A stretch of 7,968 bases of DNA, taken from Oscillospiraceae bacterium UBA4632. GTDB lineage: Bacteria > Bacillota > Clostridia > Oscillospirales > Oscillospiraceae. This document shows, in pieces, positions 1-7,968 of the stretch (positions are counted from its first letter, which is position 1; the number at the start of each line of letters is the position of its first letter). The stretch covers positions 1-7,968 of the forward strand of contig DHMW01000126.1 in the NCBI GenBank assembly GCA_002405995.1. The letters run 5' to 3'. The notes under the pieces were generated by a model. That model was not told the DNA's origin, made no database searches, and saw only the letters and a list, made by a program, of their open reading frames with translations. Position numbers and translations under genes: made by a program.

Positions 1-542
1 AGCGGGCTGTAATGCCGCAGGCCGAAGGGCGCGAAGATGGAATAGAGCGCATAGAAAAAGGCGCTTCCGAGGCCGAAGAGCAGCCCCTTCGCCGTGAGCG
101 ACAGTCCCCCCGTGAACACGCCCGTCACGAGCGCGCAGCCCAGCAGCGCCAGCGCGAGGGCGAGGAGCTTTTTGCCCGTGATCTTCTCATGGAAGACGAG
201 CGCGCTCATCAGGACGACCATCGCGGGCGCGGTGTAGAGCAGGATCGCGCTGACGGACAGCGAGCAGAGCTTCTGCGCGTTGAAGTAGCAGAGTGTGAAC
301 AAAACGACGCTGATGATGCCCGTCGCGGCAAAGATCGGCAGGTGCTTTGCCTTCATTTTGAAGACGCTGCGGTCGGTGCAGAGGAAGAAGAGCGCCATCA
401 CCGCAAGGCCGCCTACGTTGCGGATGACGACAAGGTTTTCCGGCGCGATGCCGGCATTGAGCAGCGGGCGGTTGAATATGCCGATGCAGCCCCAGCAGGC
501 AGCGGCCGCTAAAATGCAGGCGTAGAAAGCGTATTTTTTCAC
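1..542 (-). CDS. DMT/EamA-family membrane transporter, N-terminal part (cut by window start)
   Basis: Reading the minus strand from a GTG at 542 gives an uninterrupted frame of about 180 residues that runs off the window at position 1. The protein opens with a lysine/tyrosine start and then a hydrophobic helix containing ACWGCIG. Further hydrophobic segments follow, separated by short charged loops such as FHEKITGKK. The order of helices and motifs like LLYTAPAMVVL and GLGSAFFYALYSIF match the EamA half-domain of drug/metabolite transporters, which usually have ten helices and about 290 residues. About 60% of the protein is therefore present. The substrate cannot be told. GTG is chosen because no ATG precedes the first helix; a weak purine-rich GAGAAAGAG lies 9 nt upstream. 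The start is 19 nt after the uvrB stop, so it is probably co-transcribed with uvrB. Family confidence is good; the exact start is less sure. Confidence 0.8.
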   Translation of the reverse strand, partial: MKKYAFYACILAAAACWGCIGIFNRPLLNAGIAPENLVVIRNVGGLAVMALFFLCTDRSVFKMKAKHLPIFAATGIISVVLFTLCYFNAQKLCSLSVSAILLYTAPAMVVLMSALVFHEKITGKKLLALALALLGCALVTGVFTGGLSLTAKGLLFGLGSAFFYALYSIFAPFGLRHYSP

Positions 543-561
543 AGGCTTTATCTCTTTCTCG

Positions 562-2521
<1,960 letters not shown>

Positions 2522-2532
<11 letters not shown>

Positions 2533-3223
2533 ATCCTTCTCCCTTTCTGTCTGGCAGCAGTCCGTTGTGCCGCAGCGAGACGAAGTCGTCGTCCGCCACA
2601 ATGATGTGGTCGGCAAGCTCGACGCCCACGGTGCGCAGCGCGTCGAAGGCGGAAAGCGTGGCGGCGTTATCGTCCGGCGAGGGCAGCGCCACGCCGCTGG
2701 GGTGGTTGTGACTCAGCACCACGCTGCTCGCGCCGCACCGGATCGCGTTTTCCACGATCCTGCGGATGCTGAGCTGCACGCTGTCATTCGTCCCCTCGGC
2801 AATGAGCTGGCAGGCGAGCAGCCGCCCCTTCGCATCCAGGCACGCCTCGTAGAGCTTTTCCTCCTTCTCGCCGAAAAAGAGGTCCAGGAAAAACCGCCCC
2901 GCCTGCTCGGCGTCGCTCAGCACCGTCTCGTGCGCGCCGGACGACGCGCGGATGCGGCGCAGCAGCGGATAGATGAGCGTCAGCAGCGTTGCGGCGTTTT
3001 CTCCCATGCCCTCGACCTGCGCAAGCGCCTCGCAGTCGGCGGAAAACACCGCGTCCAGCGAGCCGAATTTTTTCATCAGCCGGTGCGCGATGGGGTTCGT
3101 GTCCTGCCGCGGCACAGCGTAATACAGCAGCAGCTCCAGCACCTCGTGGTCGGCGAACGCGTCCAGCCCATGCGTGCGGAACTGCTCTTTTTTGCGTGCG
3201 CGATGCCCATCGTGTACTGCCAT
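2522..3223 (-). CDS. radC: RadC-family JAMM/MPN-domain protein, 233 aa
   Basis: This is a RadC (UPF0758) family protein. The N-terminal part carries a helix-hairpin-helix-like segment (LAQVEGMGENAATLL, about residues 68-82). The C-terminal JAB/JAMM domain shows SHNHPSGVALPSPDD, in which H172, H174, S182 and D185 fit the HxH-x7-S-x2-D metal-binding pattern. Length is typical for the family. RadC proteins were long listed as DNA repair factors, but that role is disputed and the biochemical activity is not settled; a metal-dependent hydrolase is implied by the fold. The start at 3223 is preceded by a strong GGGGAGAGG six nt upstream. The longer in-frame ATG at 3304 falls inside the spacer of the predicted promoter and would not be on that transcript. 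The gene is first in a unit with uvrB, whose start overlaps its last codons. Confidence 0.93.
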
Positions 3224-3294
3224 GGAAAACCTCTCCCCTTCGTGCGGTGTTTGGCTGGAAAACCGGCGCTTTTCTATTTTTTCTGTAAGGCAGT

Positions 3295-3323
3295 ATTTTA
3301 TCACGCTTTCAAAAATCGTACAA
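3295..3323 (-). promoter_or_regulatory. Sigma-A-type promoter for radC-uvrB
   Basis: On the minus strand, TTGTAC (3318-3323) is followed after exactly 17 nt by TAAAAT (3295-3300), which matches five of six consensus -10 bases. The -35 matches only TTG of TTGACA. The predicted start near 3288 would leave a leader of about 65 nt before radC. It sits just past the nadE terminator, where a new promoter is expected. I saw no clear LexA-type palindrome around it. Confidence 0.6.
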
Positions 3324-3354
3324 GTGTTTTTTCCTCCTTTTCATTTTCTCCCGC

Positions 3355-3391
3355 GAAAAAAGCCCGGTCCTCCCGCAGGGGAGGACCGGGC
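3355..3391 (-). terminator. Intrinsic terminator of nadE
   Basis: A perfect 13-bp inverted repeat (arms 3362-3374 and 3379-3391, including CCCGGTCCTCCC) closes on a 4-nt loop. On the minus strand it is followed directly by six T (3356-3361), with one stem G-C pair bordering them. It begins about 10 nt after the nadE stop codon. The plus strand has no T-tract after the stem, so it looks one-directional. It separates the nadE transcript from the radC-uvrB unit. Confidence 0.92.
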
Positions 3392-3400
3392 CCGGCCGCG

Positions 3401-4186
3401 TTATTTCTTATTCGGGTTATAGTAGTCCGTCTCGTCGGGAATGACGATGGGCAGGCCGTTCTGATATACCGGCAGCGTCTGGAACTTGAAGCGCGAGACC
3501 CTGTGCTTGCGGTCGATCTGCTCCTTGATGGCAGGATCAACGACGCCCCTGCGCATATACTCGTTCACCGCGTGATAGGTAAAGCCAAGGTTGTCCTCAT
3601 CGGTCTTGCCGGTCAGGCCGTCGGACGGCGGCTTGATGAGGAAGCGCTCGGGCAGCCCCAGCTCCGCGCCCAGCGCGATGACCTCCTCGGTCGTGTACAT
3701 GCCGAGCGGCGAGAACGCGCCCGCGCTGTCGCCGTAGATCGTGCAGTAGCCCACCCAGTCCTCGGAGAGGTTCGAGGTATTGATGACGATGCCGCCCTCC
3801 TCGCTCTGCGCGATGGCGTACAGCGTCGCCATGCGGATGCGGGACGGCAGGTTCACCCTCGTCTGGCGGCTCGCCTCGATGCCCACGCGCGCCATCTCGT
3901 CGAGCAGACCGCTCGTGCCGCCGTGGATGTTGAACGTGTAGTGCCGGATGTTCAGCACATCGACAAGGCCGTTCGAGTAGTCGATGTCCGGCTGCACGCC
4001 GTCGGGCATCAGCACGCCGACGACATTCTCGCGCCCGAAGGCAGCTACGCTCAGCGCCGCCGTGACGGAGCTGTCCTTGCCGCCGGAAATGCCGATGACG
4101 GCGGTCTTGCCGCCGCAGGCCTTCATCTGTGCGCGCATCCAGTCGATCAGGCCCGGAAGCTGCTGCTTTGCGTTGAATTCTGCCAT
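3401..4186 (-). CDS. nadE: Ammonia-dependent NAD(+) synthetase, 261 aa
   Basis: NadE catalyses the last step of NAD synthesis: ATP-dependent amidation of nicotinate adenine dinucleotide in the cytoplasm. The N-type ATP pyrophosphatase P-loop SGGKDSS is at residues 34-40. Later conserved blocks include INTSNLSEDWVGYCTIYGDS and FSPLG, KPPSDGL with TDEDNLGFTYHAVNEYM, and a basic C-terminal KHRVSRFKF. There is no glutaminase (nitrilase) domain, so it should use free ammonia or ammonia supplied by a partner; 261 aa fits this short form. The start is supported by AAGGAG (4196-4201) nine nt upstream. It is separated from rnhA by 237 nt containing a perfect hairpin close to its ribosome binding site, and ends in a strong terminator, so it may be a single-gene transcript or the last gene of the upstream unit. 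Confidence 0.95.
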   Translation of the reverse strand: MAEFNAKQQLPGLIDWMRAQMKACGGKTAVIGISGGKDSSVTAALSVAAFGRENVVGVLMPDGVQPDIDYSNGLVDVLNIRHYTFNIHGGTSGLLDEMARVGIEASRQTRVNLPSRIRMATLYAIAQSEEGGIVINTSNLSEDWVGYCTIYGDSAGAFSPLGMYTTEEVIALGAELGLPERFLIKPPSDGLTGKTDEDNLGFTYHAVNEYMRRGVVDPAIKEQIDRKHRVSRFKFQTLPVYQNGLPIVIPDETDYYNPNKK

Positions 4187-4210
4187 AGTCCTTTGCTCCT
4201 TAAATAAACT

Positions 4211-4239
4211 TCAACAAAGAGGATACTCCTCTTTGTTGA
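4211..4239 (-). promoter_or_regulatory. Perfect hairpin in the nadE leader (attenuator or rnhA terminator)
   Basis: Arms 4211-4223 and 4227-4239 are perfectly complementary (13 bp, including CAACAAAGAGGA) around a 3-nt loop. On the minus strand the stem is followed by AGTTTATTT, an imperfect T-rich tail, and then by the nadE AAGGAG. The 3' edge of the stem is 24 nt from the nadE start codon. The structure could weakly terminate read-through from rnhA, attenuate nadE, or stabilise the 5' end. The hairpin itself is certain; its role is inference. Confidence 0.55.
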
Positions 4240-4370
4240 GAAGATTCTCACTCCGCTCTGTGCCTCACCTGCGGCTCGACACTCGCTCCGCGCAAAGAGT
4301 TTTTTGCCAGAAGGTGAATTGCCCCGCAGCGGGCAAGAGAAGCCCCTCTGGAGGGCGCACCGGTCGCGGC

Positions 4371-4410
4371 AAAAAATGATTTAAATTCTTTCGCCCCTGC
4401 CGGTGCGAAA
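4371..4410 (-). terminator. Possible weak terminator after rnhA
   Basis: On the minus strand, 14 nt after the rnhA stop, TTTCGCACC (4402-4410) pairs with GGGGCGAAA (4389-4397) with one mismatch around a GGCA loop. The next T-rich stretch is interrupted: ATTTAAAT, and then six T (4371-4376) lie more than 10 nt past the stem. That spacing is poor for an intrinsic terminator. The left half of the stem also competes with the CGCACCGG/CCGGTGCG pairing. Confidence 0.3.
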
Positions 4411-4423
4411 CTCTGCGAGGCTT

Positions 4424-4861
4424 TTACTTAAACTTGTGCCATTCCGCGACCGCCATCTCGTCGCACCGGTTGTTGTACGCATTCTCCGCGTGGCCTTTGA
4501 CCCAGTGGTAGCGCATTTCGTGCCGGGCGATCAGCGACAAGAGCTGTTCCCAGAGATCGACGTTCAGCGCGGGCTTTTTGTCGCTCTTGACCCAGCCGCG
4601 CTGCTTCCAGCCGTAGACCCAGCGCTTTTCCAGCGCGTCGATGACGTAGCGCGAGTCGGAATAGAGCTCCACAATGCACGGCTCCTTCAAGAGCCGCAGC
4701 GCCTCAATGACGGCGGTGAGCTCCATGCGGTTGTTGGTCGTGCTCGCCTCTCCGCCGGAGAGCTCGCGCTCGTGCGTGCCGTATTTGAGCACCGCGCCCC
4801 AGCCGCCGGGGCCCGGATTGCCCGAGCACGCGCCGTCGGTATAAATGGTTACTGTCTTCAT
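4424..4861 (-). CDS. rnhA: Ribonuclease HI, 145 aa
   Basis: RNase HI cuts the RNA strand of RNA-DNA hybrids, removing R-loops and primer RNA in the cytoplasm. All catalytic positions of the family are visible and nearly in E. coli numbering: D9 in YTDGACSGNPGPGGWG, E47 in NNRMELTAVIEAL, D69 in YSDSRYVIDAL, the mobile H124 in WVKGHAENAYNN, and D134 in RCDEMA. The basic handle WKQRGWVKSDKKPALN (85-100) that helps bind hybrids is present. Length is slightly below the 155 aa of E. coli. There is no N-terminal hybrid-binding domain, which marks this as type HI of the short form. GAGGAG lies 4-5 nt before the ATG and overlaps the greA stop region; the two genes are 8 nt apart, so they are almost surely co-transcribed. 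Confidence 0.97.
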   Translation of the reverse strand: MKTVTIYTDGACSGNPGPGGWGAVLKYGTHERELSGGEASTTNNRMELTAVIEALRLLKEPCIVELYSDSRYVIDALEKRWVYGWKQRGWVKSDKKPALNVDLWEQLLSLIARHEMRYHWVKGHAENAYNNRCDEMAVAEWHKFK

Positions 4862-4869
4862 GCTTCTCC

Positions 4870-5373
4870 TCAGTAAGAGCTGATCTCCAGCGAGGAATCG
4901 TCCTCCCCCGGCGTGATCGAACGAATTTCGACCGTGTATTTCATCTCCGGTGAAACGGCGACCTCCACACGCTCGCCCACCCTTTTCCCCAGGATGGCCC
5001 TGCCGACGGGCGATTCCTTGCTGATGAGGCCCTTGAGCGCGTTCTGCCGCAGGGTGGTCACGAGCTGGATGCTCTGCTCTTTCCCCAACTTTTCGTTATA
5101 GAGCACCACGTGGTCGAAAAGGCCGACGGTGCCCTCCTTTTCGCTCACCTCAATGACCTTCGCCGTGGCGATCATGCGCTCCAAGTACCGGATGCGGCTC
5201 TCGTTGCGGTTCTTCTCCTGCTTGGCGACCTTGTACTCGTAGTTTTCGCTCAGGTCGCCGAAGGCGCGCGCCGTCTGCACGTCCTCGATGAGCTTCGGGC
5301 GCAGCTCGCGCCGCCGGTGGTCCAGCTCCTGCTGCATCTTTTCGATATCGACCTTCGTCAGTTCGTCATACAT
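4870..5373 (-). CDS. greA: GreA/GreB-family transcript cleavage factor, 167 aa
   Basis: Gre factors enter the secondary channel of backtracked RNA polymerase and stimulate cleavage of the extruded RNA. The N-terminal coiled coil (about residues 8-75) carries ARAFGDLSENYEYKVAKQE, in which D40 and E43 correspond to the catalytic acidic tip of GreA. The C-terminal FKBP-like domain shows ISKESPVGRAILGKRVGERVEV (about 117-138), a family hallmark. Two differences from standard GreA are visible: the N-terminus lacks the usual opening that leads into the TxxGxxxL motif (it begins MYDELTKVDIEKMQQEL), and about a dozen residues (GEDDSSLEISSY) extend the C-terminus. It may be a lineage-specific paralogue rather than the main GreA; the gene symbol is therefore at family level. 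AAGGAAG precedes the ATG by about 10 nt, and the upstream SHOCT gene ends 23 nt before it. Confidence 0.9.
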   Translation of the reverse strand: MYDELTKVDIEKMQQELDHRRRELRPKLIEDVQTARAFGDLSENYEYKVAKQEKNRNESRIRYLERMIATAKVIEVSEKEGTVGLFDHVVLYNEKLGKEQSIQLVTTLRQNALKGLISKESPVGRAILGKRVGERVEVAVSPEMKYTVEIRSITPGEDDSSLEISSY

Positions 5374-5396
5374 CGTGTGTCCGCTTCCTTTTTTGC

Positions 5397-5975
5397 TCAG
5401 CCTCTGCTGTCCGCGTGCTGCCGCTTCACGCGGCTCACGCGCTGCAAGTATTCCTCGCGGTCCAGAATGCCCGCGTCGTACAGCACCTTCAGGCTTTCCA
5501 GCCTGCCCTCGCAGCTGTCGATGTGCACGCCGTGCACCAGCGCGGCGTCCGCCTGCTGCTGCCGCGCCGCCTCCCAGCGCTTTTCGCTGCCCGCGCGCTC
5601 GGCGGCATGGCGCTGCTCACTTTTTTCCCATTCGTCGGCGCGCCGCCGCTCATGGAACTCCTTGATCTCTGTGGGGCTGGGGCGGCGCTTTGCGCCCGCA
5701 TGTTCAAATTTCTGGCGCATCTCCGCGGCAGAGATTGTCTTTTTTCCACGCCTCGCGCCCAGCCCGTCAAGCGCATCGCCGATATTCTGCATCGCCCCGC
5801 CGGCGCTCATCGAGCCGGTCAGCACGTCTGCATAGGTCCGCGGCTTCCAGCTGCTTTGCCCGCCGCTCTCTTCATTCTTTTCTTTCAGCTCTGCATTGGA
5901 CTTTTTGTCCTCGTTGGCCACAGCCGCCTTGAAAAACCAGATGAGTGCAATAATGATGAGACCCAAAACCTCCAT
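5397..5975 (-). CDS. Membrane-anchored SHOCT-domain protein, 192 aa
   Basis: No specific function is recognised. The N-terminus is a single hydrophobic helix (residues 3-19, VLGLIIIALIWFFKAAV) with charged residues following, consistent with a membrane anchor. Residues 20-80 are polar and glycine/serine-rich. Residues 85-145 are strongly charged, rich in E, R, K and A, and likely helical or coiled coil. The C-terminus (about 155-185) reads RLESLKVLYDAGILDREEY, a SHOCT domain, a short helical module often found at protein ends and of largely unknown role, thought to mediate interactions. AAAGGAG lies about 8 nt before the ATG. It follows another SHOCT gene by 16 nt and precedes greA by 23 nt. 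The frame shows the same codon bias as its neighbours, so it is a real gene. Confidence 0.85.
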   Translation of the reverse strand: MEVLGLIIIALIWFFKAAVANEDKKSNAELKEKNEESGGQSSWKPRTYADVLTGSMSAGGAMQNIGDALDGLGARRGKKTISAAEMRQKFEHAGAKRRPSPTEIKEFHERRRADEWEKSEQRHAAERAGSEKRWEAARQQQADAALVHGVHIDSCEGRLESLKVLYDAGILDREEYLQRVSRVKRQHADSRG

Positions 5976-5991
5976 CGTCCGCGCTCCTTTC

Positions 5992-6351
5992 TTACAGCCG
6001 GTCCAGAATATCCTTTCTCTTTTCCTGATACTCCTCTTCCGTGATCAGCCTGCGGTCGTAAAGCGTCTGCAATTCCTCGAGCCGTGCTTCGGCATCGGAC
6101 TTGCCGCTTCTCTCACTGTCGTCCGTTTCGTCGGTGATCTCGTAGCCGCCGTTGTACTTCACAACGCCCGCCGCGAGCAGAAAATTGTAGATGCCCATGC
6201 CGAACGTCATCAGGCACCAGATGGCCTTAAAGGCGATGAACGGTCCCTCTCCCGGGATGGCAAGCAGGCCGAACGCGCCCATCGCGCAGGCGATGACGCC
6301 GGTAAAGACGCTCATGCCCCGGCTGGGCTTATAGCGGATGTTCCGTCTCAT
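5992..6351 (-). CDS. Small two-helix membrane protein with SHOCT domain, 119 aa
   Basis: The start is basic (MRRNIRYKPSRG), followed by two hydrophobic segments (about residues 14-33 and 37-63) split by a short PGEGP turn. An acidic linker then leads to a C-terminal SHOCT domain (about 88-118) reading ARLEELQTLYDRRLITEEEY. This aligns with the SHOCT end of the next gene through the shared pattern RLE-L--LYD---I/L---EEY. The positive-inside rule suggests that both termini, including the SHOCT domain, face the cytoplasm. An AAGGAGG seven nt before the ATG gives a strong ribosome binding site. The gene starts 36 nt after the gyrA stop with no terminator between, so it is probably co-transcribed with gyrA. 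Its function is unknown. Confidence 0.87.
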   Translation of the reverse strand: MRRNIRYKPSRGMSVFTGVIACAMGAFGLLAIPGEGPFIAFKAIWCLMTFGMGIYNFLLAAGVVKYNGGYEITDETDDSERSGKSDAEARLEELQTLYDRRLITEEEYQEKRKDILDRL

Positions 6352-6387
6352 GCGTGTTCCTCCTTCGGTTTCCTTCCCCGGGGCGCT

Positions 6388-7968
6388 TTACGCCTCGTCA
6401 GCCTCCTCATGCTCTGCGAGCGCCATGGAGATGACGCTGTCGCCCTCTTCCTTGAAGCGCATGACGATCACGCCCTGCGTGGCGCGGCCCGTTGTGCGGA
6501 TGGCCTCCACCGGCGTGCGGATGAGGATGCCCGCGCGCGTGACGAGCAGCAGGTCCTCGCTCCCGTCCACGACCTTCACGCCCACGATGCCGCCGGTCTT
6601 TTCCGTCACCATATAGTTCTTGATGCCGAGGCCGCCGCGGTTCGTGATGCGGTACTCCTCCACCGGCGTCTTCTTGCCGTAGCCCTTTTCGGTGATGGTC
6701 AGCACCTCGCGGCCTTCCCTCGCGCGCGCCGCGCCGACCACATAGTCGCCCTCGCGCAGCTTGATGCCGCGCACGCCGACCGCCGTGCGGCCCATGGCGC
6801 GCACGTCGTTCTCGTCAAACACGACCGCCATGCCGTCGTGCGTGGCGATCAAAATCTTCTGCTTGCCGTCCGTCTCGCGCACGCTCACCAGCTCGTCGCC
6901 CTCGTCGAGGTTCAGCGCGCGGATGCCGTTGTTGCGCAGGTTCTTGAGCGTTTCCACCGGCAGTCTCTTCACCGTGCCGTTGCGCGTGACCATCGTTAAG
7001 AACAGGTTTTCGGCGTTCAGGTCGCGGAAGTGGATCATCGCCTGCACGCGCTCGCCCGTCTCCACCTGGATGATGTTGACGATGTTCGTGCCCTTGGCGG
7101 CCTTGCCGCTCTCGGGGATCTGATAGCCCTTCTTGCGGTACACCTTGCCGGTATCCGTGAAGAAGAGGATATAATCGTGGGTCGAGGCGGTGAACACGTC
7201 CACCACCGTGTCCTCGTCGCGGGTGGTCATGCCCTTGCGGCCCTGACCGCCCTTGCTCTGCGCGGTGTACTCGCTCGCGCTCGTGCGCTTGATGTAGCCG
7301 TTGCGCGTCAGGGTGAAGACGCACTGCTCCTCCTCGATGAGGTCCTCGATGTCGATCTCGTCCTCGACCTCCTGGATCTCGGTCTTGCGCCCGTCGCCGT
7401 ACCTGTCGCGAATTTCAAGAAGCTCGTCCTTGAGGACGCCCTTGAGCATCGTCTCGTTCTGCAAAAGCTCGACAAAATATGCGATCTTCTTTTCCAGCTC
7501 GTCGTACTCCGCCTGCAATTTCTCGCGGTCCAGTCCCTGCAGGCGCTTGAGCTGCATGTCGAGGATGGCCTGCGCCTGCACGTCGGAGAGCGAGAAGCGC
7601 GCCATCAGCTTTTCCTTCGCGTCGTCGTAGCTCGTGCGGATGATGTGGATGACCTCGTCGATGTTGTCCTGCGCGATGAGCAGACCCTGTAACAGGTGCT
7701 CGCGCTCGCGCGCCTTCTTGAGGTCGTACTGCGTCCTGCGCGTGATGAGCTCCTCCTGGAAGGCGAGATATTCATCGATGATGTGCCGCAGGGACAGGAT
7801 CTTCGGCTGCTTCTGGTTATCCACAAGCGCCAGCATATTGATGGCAAAGCTCGTCTGGAGCTGCGTCTGCGCGAAGAGCCTGTTCAGGACCACCTGCGGG
7901 TTCGCGTCGTGCTTGACCTCGATGACGATGCGCATGCCCGTGCGGTCGGTCTCGTCGCGGATGTCGGA
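6388..7968 (-). CDS. gyrA: DNA gyrase subunit A, C-terminal 526 residues (cut by window end)
   Basis: GyrA is the DNA-cleaving and DNA-wrapping subunit of gyrase, which adds negative supercoils using ATP hydrolysed by GyrB. The frame is open through the window edge; the first residues, SDIRDETDRTGMRIVIEVK, match the conserved GyrA core, so the catalytic tyrosine and the quinolone-resistance region lie outside. The coiled-coil/C-gate region follows (QYDLKKAREREHLLQG ... MQLKRLQGLDREKL). After it comes a six-bladed pinwheel whose blades can be counted by repeats such as FTLTRNGYIKRTSASEY, ILFFTDTGKVYRKKGY, TRNGTVKRLP, GRTAVGVRGIKL, TNRGGLGIKNY and GRATQGVIVMRF. Six blades and a GyrA-box-like QSKGGQG argue for GyrA rather than ParC. 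The protein ends in a short acidic tail (AEHEEADEA). The GyrA box is less basic than usual. Confidence 0.96.
   Translation of the reverse strand, partial: SDIRDETDRTGMRIVIEVKHDANPQVVLNRLFAQTQLQTSFAINMLALVDNQKQPKILSLRHIIDEYLAFQEELITRRTQYDLKKAREREHLLQGLLIAQDNIDEVIHIIRTSYDDAKEKLMARFSLSDVQAQAILDMQLKRLQGLDREKLQAEYDELEKKIAYFVELLQNETMLKGVLKDELLEIRDRYGDGRKTEIQEVEDEIDIEDLIEEEQCVFTLTRNGYIKRTSASEYTAQSKGGQGRKGMTTRDEDTVVDVFTASTHDYILFFTDTGKVYRKKGYQIPESGKAAKGTNIVNIIQVETGERVQAMIHFRDLNAENLFLTMVTRNGTVKRLPVETLKNLRNNGIRALNLDEGDELVSVRETDGKQKILIATHDGMAVVFDENDVRAMGRTAVGVRGIKLREGDYVVGAARAREGREVLTITEKGYGKKTPVEEYRITNRGGLGIKNYMVTEKTGGIVGVKVVDGSEDLLLVTRAGILIRTPVEAIRTTGRATQGVIVMRFKEEGDSVISMALAEHEEADEA

Larger units (their letters stand above)
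4187..4423. other. Structured intergenic region between rnhA and nadE
   Basis: This 237-nt gap contains no supportable gene on either strand. It is dense in inverted repeats: TTTTTTGCC (4300-4308) with GGCAAAAAA (4368-4376); TTGCCC (4319-4324) with GGGCAA (4331-4336); CCCT (4344-4347) with AGGG (4352-4355); CGCACCGG (4356-4363) with CCGGTGCG (4400-4407); and the hairpin at 4211-4239. CAAAGAG also occurs at 4293-4299 and in both orientations in that hairpin. The rest of this chromosome segment has tight spacings, so the gap stands out. It could be an untranslated leader of nadE, the relic of a small non-coding repeat element, or both. No target-site duplication was recognised. Confidence 0.5.

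Noticed and set aside
2533..2616. 28-codon N-terminal extension of UvrB
   Set aside because: It lies wholly inside radC in another frame, has no conserved sequence, and the ribosome binding site is at the internal ATG where UvrB homology begins.
3309..3344. Minus-strand 11-codon frame (MKRRKKHLYDF) ahead of radC, as a leader peptide
   Set aside because: Its start lies upstream of the predicted promoter, so it would not be on the radC transcript, and it directly follows the nadE terminator. It is probably chance.
3224..3360. LexA/SOS operator upstream of radC-uvrB
   Set aside because: Looked for GAAC-type dyads (GAAC-N4-GTTC and close variants) around the promoter and found none convincing.
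6376..6383. CCCCGGGG palindrome between gyrA and the first SHOCT gene as a terminator
   Set aside because: Only 8 nt with no loop and no T-tract; common by chance in GC-rich DNA.
5896..6999. Plus-strand open frames opposite the SHOCT genes and gyrA (also 5415-6044 and 7030-7692)
   Set aside because: Histidine-, arginine- and alanine-rich translations typical of antisense shadows in GC-rich DNA; the minus strand carries well-supported genes here.

Overview
The window is an ordinary chromosomal housekeeping segment of a GC-rich bacterium. All nine genes lie on the minus strand, so transcription runs from high to low coordinates. AGGAG-type ribosome binding sites, very short gene spacings, strong G/C bias at third codon positions and paired SHOCT-domain proteins suggest a Gram-positive member of the Firmicutes. 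A high-GC Clostridia/Oscillospiraceae-like genome would fit best, but that lineage is an inference and was not tested by any search.

In transcription order, the first block holds the 3' two-thirds of gyrA (7968-6388, cut by the window end). It is followed by two small membrane-anchored SHOCT-domain proteins (6351-5992 and 5975-5397), a GreA-family transcript cleavage factor (5373-4870) and RNase HI rnhA (4861-4424). Gaps of 8 to 36 nt and good ribosome binding sites make this look like one operon. GyrA, GreA and RNase HI all deal with consequences of transcription: supercoiling, stalled polymerase and R-loops. That shared theme is an inference from context.

A 237-nt gap (4187-4423) separates rnhA from nadE. 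It is packed with nested inverted repeats and ends in a perfect 13-bp hairpin just ahead of the nadE ribosome binding site. nadE (4186-3401, ammonia-dependent NAD synthetase) is closed by a textbook intrinsic terminator (3355-3391).

A sigma-A-like promoter (3295-3323) then starts a second unit: radC (3223-2522), uvrB (2532-562, overlapping radC by 11 nt) and a DMT/EamA-family transporter (542-1, cut by the window start). This pairs a JAMM-fold RadC protein with the nucleotide excision repair helicase UvrB.

I found no mobile element, CRISPR array, tRNA or rRNA, and no convincing new system. The best candidates for a second look are the structured rnhA-nadE intergenic region, the SHOCT pair behind gyrA, and the divergent GyrA box. 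The long plus-strand open frames are antisense shadows of these genes.
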